DNA from: Longimicrobiales bacterium
Lineage (GTDB): Bacteria; Gemmatimonadota; Gemmatimonadetes; Longimicrobiales; Gaopeijiaceae
Direction of reading: 5' to 3'
Assembly: GCA_028278645.1 (NCBI GenBank)
Contig: JANQDZ010000059.1
Coordinates: 1 to 56,206 of the forward strand
Length of the DNA stretch: 56,206 nt
In this document: positions 53,137 through 56,206 of the stretch, piece by piece
Layout: every line of letters starts with the position of its first letter
Position numbering within the stretch: position 1 is the stretch's first letter
Made by a program: the position numbers and the translations under genes
Notes under the pieces: generated by a model
Database searches by the model: none
The model's input: the letters and a program-made list of their open reading frames with translations, nothing else
Told to the model about the DNA's origin: nothing

Positions 53137-54014
53137 GCTCCTCCGGGGTCCTCCTCGTGGACAAGGCGCCGGGTCCCACCTCCCACGACGTCGTCGGAAA
53201 GGCCCGGAAGGCGGCCGGGATCCGACGTGTTGGGCACGCTGGAACCCTGGATCCTTTTGCCTCGGGCCTTCTCCTTCTCCTTCTTGGCTCGGCAACGCGC
53301 CTTTCCGAGTACTTCCTCGGGATGGACAAGGAGTACGAAGCCACCGTTCGCCTCGGGGTGGAAACCACCACGCACGACCTGGACGGTGAGATAGTATCCG
53401 AGGACGGAGACTGGAGCGGGATTTCGGAGAGTGACGTCATCGCCGCATTAATCCCTCTGACAGGGAAGGTCTCGCAGGTCCCTCCGGCATATTCGGCCAA
53501 AAAGGTCCAAGGGGTTTCCGCCCACCGTCGAGCCCGTCGGGGGGAGGCGGTTGAGTTGGAGCCTGCTGAGGTCGAGATCTACGGATTGGATCTCCTGGGC
53601 CACGATGGGCCCACTGTTCGACTCGGCGTGAGGTGTTCCTCGGGGACCTACGTCAGAGCGATCGCCCGTGACCTGGGGCGCGCCCTTGGAGTCGGGGGAC
53701 ACCTCACCGAGCTCCGTCGAACCAACATCGGCCCTTTCTCGGTCTCCTCGGCGTCTCCGATCGAGGAACTGGCCGATCAAGAATCCATTGCCGCCGCTCT
53801 CACCTCCCCAGCTGCCGCCCTGGGTCACCTTCCCGCCCTGGAGGTGGGCCCTGAAGACGCCGCCCGTATCCGCCACGGACAGTTCTTACCAGTGCAACAC
53901 GAGGACATCCCCTGTGGAAGCCCGGTGAGGATCCTACTGGGAGGAGATCTCATCGCCGTGGCTTCCAGGGACCGGAACCAGATCCGGCCCCGGAAGGTCT
54001 TTGCCAATGGTTGA
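53133..54014 (+). CDS. truB: tRNA pseudouridine-55 synthase
   Basis: 293 residues. GVLLVDKAPGPTSHDVVGKA opens, and GHAGTLDPFASGLLLLLLG holds the catalytic Asp. KVSQVPPAYSAKKVQGVSAH and VRCSSGTYVRAIARDLG are further TruB motifs. A C-terminal PUA-like region follows. It makes psi55 in the T-loop of tRNAs and helps tRNA folding. It overlaps rbfA by 4 bases and ribF by 8, so the group is tightly coupled. Confidence 0.96.
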   Translation: MSSSGVLLVDKAPGPTSHDVVGKARKAAGIRRVGHAGTLDPFASGLLLLLLGSATRLSEYFLGMDKEYEATVRLGVETTTHDLDGEIVSEDGDWSGISESDVIAALIPLTGKVSQVPPAYSAKKVQGVSAHRRARRGEAVELEPAEVEIYGLDLLGHDGPTVRLGVRCSSGTYVRAIARDLGRALGVGGHLTELRRTNIGPFSVSSASPIEELADQESIAAALTSPAAALGHLPALEVGPEDAARIRHGQFLPVQHEDIPCGSPVRILLGGDLIAVASRDRNQIRPRKVFANG

Positions 54015-54960
54015 CTACGCCATCGATCCCGCCCTCCCCTCGGGCTTACCCTCAGACGGAAGGGGAACCGTGATCACGGTGGGGACGTTCGACGGCGTCC
54101 ACCGTGGGCACTGGGCGGTGTTACAGGAAATCCGTCGGCGGGCCCGGGAGGCCAAGCGGAGAAGCGTCCTGGTGACCTTCCATCCGCATCCTCTGAAGAT
54201 CGTCCGCCCCGACCGCGCACCTCTCCTCCTCACCACGCCTGTCGAGAAGAAGGAGATCCTCGCAGAGACCGGTCTGGATTACGCCGTCTTCTTGTCGTTC
54301 AACCACGTCCTTGCTTCCTATTCTCCCAGGCGTTTCGTGGAAGAAATCCTGGTCAATCGCCTCGGCGTAGAGGAGTTGGTCATCGGATACGATCATGGGT
54401 TCGGACGTGGACGGTCGGGGGACGTCGATACCCTGGAAGAAATCGGCGACGAAATGGGGTTCGCCGTGGACGTGGTCTCACCCATCCGGGCCGGGGAGAC
54501 GGCCGTCTCTTCCTCCAAAATCCGAGCGGCCCTCTCCGAGGGAAATGTGGAAGAGGCCAGGGTGGGTTTAGGCCGGCCGTACTGCGTTCGCGGGCTCGTT
54601 GTCAGGGGTGACGGCCGAGGCCGCAAGTTGGGCTTTCCCACGGCGAACCTCTTCGTTCCCATGAACGGGAAACTGATTCCCCCCTCCGGAGTCTACGCCG
54701 TTCGAGGCTGTCTCAAGCGGGGAGTCTTTGACGGAGCCATCCATATCGGCCCCCGGCCCACCTTCACCGGGTCCCGCCCAACCATCGAGCTCCACCTTCT
54801 GGACTTCGACGGGGACATCTACGGGGAAGAAGTCCGAGTGGAGTTCATTCGCCACCTGAGGGAGGTCCGGCCTTTCGACTCAGTGTCGGCCCTGGTCGAG
54901 CAGCTTAAGTACGACGTCGAAGCGGCCCGGGCGGCTCTCGCCTACGATCGGAACCGCTGA
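54007..54960 (+). CDS. ribF: Bifunctional riboflavin kinase/FAD synthetase
   Basis: About 317 residues. The N-terminal nucleotidyltransferase has VGTFDGVHRGHWAVL, TFHPHPLKIV, YDHGFGRGRSGD and SSSKIRAALSEGNVEEA. The C-terminal flavokinase has GDGRGRKLGFPTANL, PPSGVYAV and NxGxRPTF-like IGPRPTFTGSRPT. It converts riboflavin to FMN and then FAD. ATG at 54007 is preferred over TTG at 54001 because GGAAGG lies at suitable spacing. It follows truB, a common order. Confidence 0.95.
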   Translation: MVDYAIDPALPSGLPSDGRGTVITVGTFDGVHRGHWAVLQEIRRRAREAKRRSVLVTFHPHPLKIVRPDRAPLLLTTPVEKKEILAETGLDYAVFLSFNHVLASYSPRRFVEEILVNRLGVEELVIGYDHGFGRGRSGDVDTLEEIGDEMGFAVDVVSPIRAGETAVSSSKIRAALSEGNVEEARVGLGRPYCVRGLVVRGDGRGRKLGFPTANLFVPMNGKLIPPSGVYAVRGCLKRGVFDGAIHIGPRPTFTGSRPTIELHLLDFDGDIYGEEVRVEFIRHLREVRPFDSVSALVEQLKYDVEAARAALAYDRNR

Positions 54961-55103
54961 CCTTTCCGAGTCCCGGTGTTGGGTGCGTTTTGGGGTTGAG
55001 GCGCTTCGGTGGTCTTGGTAGCTTTACAGGCTGAAACGTTGACGAAACCAATACGAGGAGGGGCTTCCCTCGCAGCATAAGCTCTTGCGGAGGCTCGAAC
55101 CAG

Positions 55104-55364
55104 ATGAGCATCAACAGAGAAGAAATCATCAAGAAGTATCAACTGCACGAAGAGGATCGAGGCAGCGCTCCTGTCCAGGTTGCCCTCCTGACGGCCCGGA
55201 TCAACGACCTCCGGACCCACTTCGACAGTCACAAGAAGGATCACCACAGCCGCCGAGGCCTGCTGAAGATGGTCGGCCGCCGCCGGCGCCTCCTGGAATA
55301 CCTCAAGCGAACTGACCTTGAAAGGTACCGGGGGCTCATCGCGGACTTGGGTCTCCGTCACTAG
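55104..55364 (+). CDS. rpsO: 30S ribosomal protein S15
   Basis: 86 residues, near the usual 88-89. [40 protein letters not shown] and [18 protein letters not shown] match S15, which binds 16S rRNA helices 20-22 and bridges subunits. GCGGAGG lies upstream of the ATG. A 143-base leader after ribF contains small dyads (for example GAGGGGCTTCCCTC) where S15 autoregulation might act. A hairpin follows before pnp. Confidence 0.96.
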   Translation: MSINREEIIKKYQLHEEDRGSAPVQVALLTARINDLRTHFDSHKKDHHSRRGLLKMVGRRRRLLEYLKRTDLERYRGLIADLGLRH

Positions 55365-55377
55365 CGAGATAGACATG

Positions 55378-55410
55378 AGCGGCGACAGTCACCCTCTGTC
55401 GCCGCTTTAT
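55378..55410 (+). terminator. Hairpin after rpsO
   Basis: AGCGGCGACAG (55378-55388), a 7-base loop, CTGTCGCCGCT (55396-55406): an exact 11-base-pair stem beginning 13 bases past the rpsO stop, followed by TTATT. The T-tract is short, so it may terminate only partly and let some transcripts reach pnp, as at the E. coli rpsO-pnp junction. Confidence 0.7.
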
Positions 55411-55527
55411 TCCATGTCTGAGACTCACGTCTCGCAGTGGAACCCGAGATCTCCCCTACGATGACAACCCTCCCAGTGATCGAGCACCGACGTCGATGCG
55501 GACGTCCGTCCTCGGGTCGTGGGGAAA

Positions 55528-55574
55528 GAAGGGTGTGGCGAATCGGGACTCGCCCCCGCTTCGCCACACCCTTC
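55528..55574. repeat. Palindromic repeat related to the 38.6-kb element
   Basis: GAAGGGTGTGGCGAA (55528-55542), a 17-base loop, and its exact complement TTCGCCACACCCTTC (55560-55574). The arm differs by one base from the outer arm of the element at 38583-38949 (GAAGGGTGTTGCGAA), and the changed base is matched on both arms. There is no T-run. In RNA it would form a strong stem-loop in the pnp leader. Confidence 0.75.
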
Positions 55575-55600
55575 AGGGTCGTGGGGCTGAGGTCCTGACC

Positions 55601-55679
55601 GCGCAAGAAGAAGAGTCGAAGAGAGAAGAGAAGAATAGAAATCGAAGCAGCAAAGAAGAGAAACGGAAGAGAAAAGAAG
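55601..55679 (+). other. Polypurine leader of pnp
   Basis: About 79 bases directly before the pnp ATG are roughly 90 percent A or G (repeats of GAAGAGAA and AAGAAGAG), unlike the GC-balanced surroundings. No single Shine-Dalgarno stands out, but any of several GAAGAG or GGAAGAG stretches could pair weakly. The tract is probably unstructured RNA. Confidence 0.6.
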
Positions 55680-56206
55680 ATGGTACAGAGAATCGAAAGG
55701 CAGTTCGCGGGCAGGAACCTCACGATTGAGAAGGGTCGGATGGCTCGGCAAGCGGCCGGGTCGTGTTTGATCCAGTTCGGGGAAACCGTGCTCCTGGTGG
55801 CTGCAACGGCCCAGGAAAATCCCACCCACCTCCCCTTCTTCCCCCTCACGGTGGAATATCGGGAAAAGAGTTATGCGGCCGGGAAAATCCCGGGCGGATT
55901 TTTTAAGCGAGAGGGCAGGCCCGGGGAGAAAGAGATTCTCTCGGCTCGCCTCATCGATCGGCCCCTCCGGCCCATGTTCCCCGACGGCTTCATGCACGAA
56001 ACGCAGGTTGCCTGCTTCCCCATGAGCGCGGACCAAGAGAACGACGCCGATGTGTGGGGTATCCTGGGTGCATCCCTCACCCTCAACATGTCGCCCATTC
56101 CCTTCAACACCCTCCTGGCCGGCGTCCGGATCGGGCGGATTCAGGGGAACTGGGTTCTGAATCCCACTTTCCAGCAGTTGGAATACTCCGACGTCGACAT
56201 CGTGGT
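55680..56206 (+). CDS. pnp: Polyribonucleotide nucleotidyltransferase (5' part)
   Basis: The first 175 codons of PNPase; the gene runs off the right edge. ATG at 55680 gives MVQRIERQFAGRNLTIEKGR, then GSCLIQFGETVLLVAATA, FFPLTVEYREKSYAAGKIPG, FFKREGRPGEKEILSARLID and RPLRPMFPDGF, the first RNase PH-like domain in order. It degrades RNA phosphorolytically from the 3' end. The rpsO-pnp order is widely conserved. The leader contains a stem-loop and a polypurine tract that may serve in autoregulation. Confidence 0.95.
   Translation, partial: MVQRIERQFAGRNLTIEKGRMARQAAGSCLIQFGETVLLVAATAQENPTHLPFFPLTVEYREKSYAAGKIPGGFFKREGRPGEKEILSARLIDRPLRPMFPDGFMHETQVACFPMSADQENDADVWGILGASLTLNMSPIPFNTLLAGVRIGRIQGNWVLNPTFQQLEYSDVDIV

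Noticed and set aside
55528-55574. Stem-loop read as an intrinsic terminator
   Set aside because: It has no T-run on either side and matches the ends of the dispersed palindromic element, so it is called a repeat.

Overview
The window reads as a chromosomal segment of a high-GC, Gram-negative-type bacterium. The best guess is Gemmatimonadota or a close relative. This rests on gene content: three PadR regulators paired with large ADOP-type (ABC-permease-like) membrane proteins, a Bacteroidetes-style alternative GlmU, a short primary sigma factor, and MurA with Asp in place of the catalytic Cys. It is an inference from protein features seen by eye, not from a database search.

Region 1 (1-16 kb) is accessory and eroded. 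It starts with the 3' end of a serine hydrolase gene. Next, on the minus strand, come a beta-propeller lipoprotein, an IS3 transposase remnant and a four-gene PadR / SUMF1-like / ADOP permease / beta-lactamase-fold locus. A sigma-70-like promoter upstream of the SUMF1-like gene is overlaid by a perfect inverted repeat. Two plus-strand PadR-ADOP pairs follow. Between and after them lie decayed coding fragments, including the C-terminus of a ComM/YifB-type ATPase.

Region 2 (15.5-22.4 kb) holds a DMT-family exporter, a MscS channel, an RNA cyclic phosphodiesterase, a conserved-looking anchored protein, a sigma-54 response regulator, a secreted matrixin-type protease, a small membrane protein and signal peptidase I.

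Region 3 (22.4-31.8 kb) is core: the primary sigma factor, then rplM-rpsI-rpsB-tsf, a strong terminator, and pyrH-frr-uppS-cdsA-dxr-rseP (translation, ribosome recycling, isoprenoid and phospholipid precursors, envelope proteolysis).

Region 4 (31.8-38.6 kb) has a minus-strand group (response regulator, mannose-1-phosphate guanylyltransferase, GlmU-like enzyme, metallo-beta-lactamase-fold hydrolase). A plus-strand lipoprotein, serS and a sensor kinase follow.

Region 5 (38.6-47.1 kb) has a 367-base palindromic element in front of a PcrA/UvrD helicase. A minus-strand operon (PTS IIA-like, PII-like, Kef/NhaP-type antiporter, DUF948-like, zinc phospholipase C-like) with its own promoter runs against it. 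Then come murA and a repeat-rich spacer.

Region 6 (47.1-56.2 kb) is the classical rimP-nusA-ylxQ-infB-ylxP-rbfA-truB-ribF-rpsO-pnp run. It starts from a visible promoter followed by two attenuator-like hairpins. pnp runs off the end. No tRNA, rRNA or CRISPR array was seen.
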